From contig QWPF01000012.1 of assembly GCA_003671255.1 (NCBI GenBank), positions 1-45,144 of the forward strand: DNA of 45,144 bases, in the 5' to 3' direction. A program made the translations under genes and the position numbers. The notes below the pieces were generated by a model. That model was not told where the DNA came from. It was given only the letters and a program-made list of their open reading frames with translations, and did not search any database. Positions 44,741-45,144 of this stretch are shown here, piece by piece. The DNA is from Planctomycetota bacterium (lineage in GTDB: Bacteria > Planctomycetota > Planctomycetia > Gemmatales > Gemmataceae). Within the stretch, counting starts at the first letter, position 1; each line of letters begins with the position of its first letter.

Positions 44741-44901
44741 AAACAATATCTCTCCTAAGTTTCATGATTCCATTCACGAAACCAAAGGAAGTATCGGCAC
44801 AATATGCCATTAACTTAAGGTGTTAGGAATTACCCAGTTGAACCAGATTGGTGCTTTTGCGAAGAAAACCCGGCCCCCTGAGCAACTAATAACGCCAGTT
44901 C

Positions 44902-44949
44902 GGCAAGCTCACTGACCGTACCGAAGGAATCCCAGCCCCTGAGCTTGCC
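44902..44949. repeat. 10-base inverted repeat in non-coding tail
   Basis: GGCAAGCTCA (44902-44911) and TGAGCTTGCC (44940-44949) are perfect inverted copies separated by 28 bases. They resemble the short dispersed palindromic sequences seen between genes in many bacterial genomes. The surrounding stretch 44741-45144 (404 bases) carries no gene that I can support. Confidence 0.6.
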
Positions 44950-45032
44950 AAAAGGGCCTCGCTCCTTTGTTAACCCCCGCGCCTTTGTCAACTTCGCGTA
45001 TGCGGAGTTCCATTCTTGGCTTTTGTATTTTT

Positions 45033-45132
45033 GCCTTCAAGCCCGCCCACTGCGCTGGGTGGGGCTGCCTTTTTCCTTCTCATTAATCAAAAACAAGTAA
45101 CCCATGGAACGCAGTCCATGGGCTTTGAAGCC
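45033..45132. repeat. REPIN-like pair of inverted hairpins
   Basis: Two inverted hairpin copies lie 37 bases apart. The left (45042-45063) is CCCGCCCA, CTGCGC, TGGGTGGG. The right (45101-45122) is CCCATGGA, ACGCAG, TCCATGGG. The right one reversed gives the same 22-base frame, CCC, four bases, ACTGCG, then T, four bases, GGG, while the stem bases differ but still pair. The outer flanks GCCTTCAAGCCC (left) and GGGCTTTGAAGCC (right) are also inverted copies. This matches the layout of REP doublets mobilised by RAYT transposases. No transposase gene is in the window. Confidence 0.6.
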
Positions 45133-45144
45133 ATTCACCAACCC

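Noticed and set aside
1-45144. tRNA, rRNA, CRISPR array or prophage
   Set aside because: No cloverleaf, TTCGA T-loop context, repeat-spacer array or phage structural gene was seen in reading both strands.

Overview
This window looks like the chromosome of a Planctomycetota bacterium, most likely a Gemmataceae-like lineage with moderate to low GC. That assignment is an inference. It rests on a Tat-exported sugar-phosphate isomerase-like protein, a kinase-like protein with degenerate active-site motifs, a secretin-N/STN-type exported protein without a secretin barrel, an ExeA-like ATPase beside a BY-kinase-like protein, and the order bL25-pth-bS6-ssb-bL9-dnaB with a Gly-rich S6 tail. I found no rRNA, tRNA, CRISPR array, prophage or intact insertion sequence. 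TGA is a normal stop here (folC, the histidine kinase and ruvC all use it).

Layout. 1-8.9 kb (+ strand): YaiI-family protein, an exported TIM-barrel isomerase-like protein, a FlgI-like lipoprotein with HEAT-like helices, full-length SMC, and an aminotransferase-fold protein whose PLP lysine position holds His. 8.9-19.1 kb (- strand): cupin, exported STN-domain protein, FolC, a two-gene unit of a winged-helix-like protein and a P-loop ATPase split by one in-frame TGA, then an operon of periplasmic-binding-like protein, histidine kinase and LOG hydrolase. 19.2-28.3 kb (mixed): glucose-6-phosphate dehydrogenase, DedA, a cupin, a membrane protein facing a pseudokinase, IlvN with a coupled small protein, an enlarged RNase HII-like protein, a HIT protein and a sulfatase-fold protein lacking sulfatase catalytic residues. 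28.5-33.3 kb (+): a GlcD/GlcF-type FAD/Fe-S dehydrogenase leading directly into moaD-moaE-moaA.

33.3-44.7 kb (- strand) is a housekeeping block. Read in the direction of transcription it is an ExeA-like ATPase and a degenerate BY-kinase-like protein, then bL25, pth, bS6, ssb, bL9, dnaB, ispF, cysS, ruvC, ruvA and ruvB, then a small unknown gene. A well-spaced sigma70-type promoter precedes bL25. The last 400 bases are non-coding and contain a REPIN-like pair of inverted hairpins whose stems covary.

The most notable signals are: (1) the ATPase reading frame interrupted by a single TGA between Walker A and Walker B, with everything else intact; (2) four proteins that keep an enzyme fold but lack its catalytic residues (aminotransferase, kinase, sulfatase, BY-kinase); (3) a FlgI-like lipoprotein with no other flagellar gene nearby; (4) a ligand-binding protein/histidine kinase pair with no response regulator; (5) the REPIN-like element at the right end.
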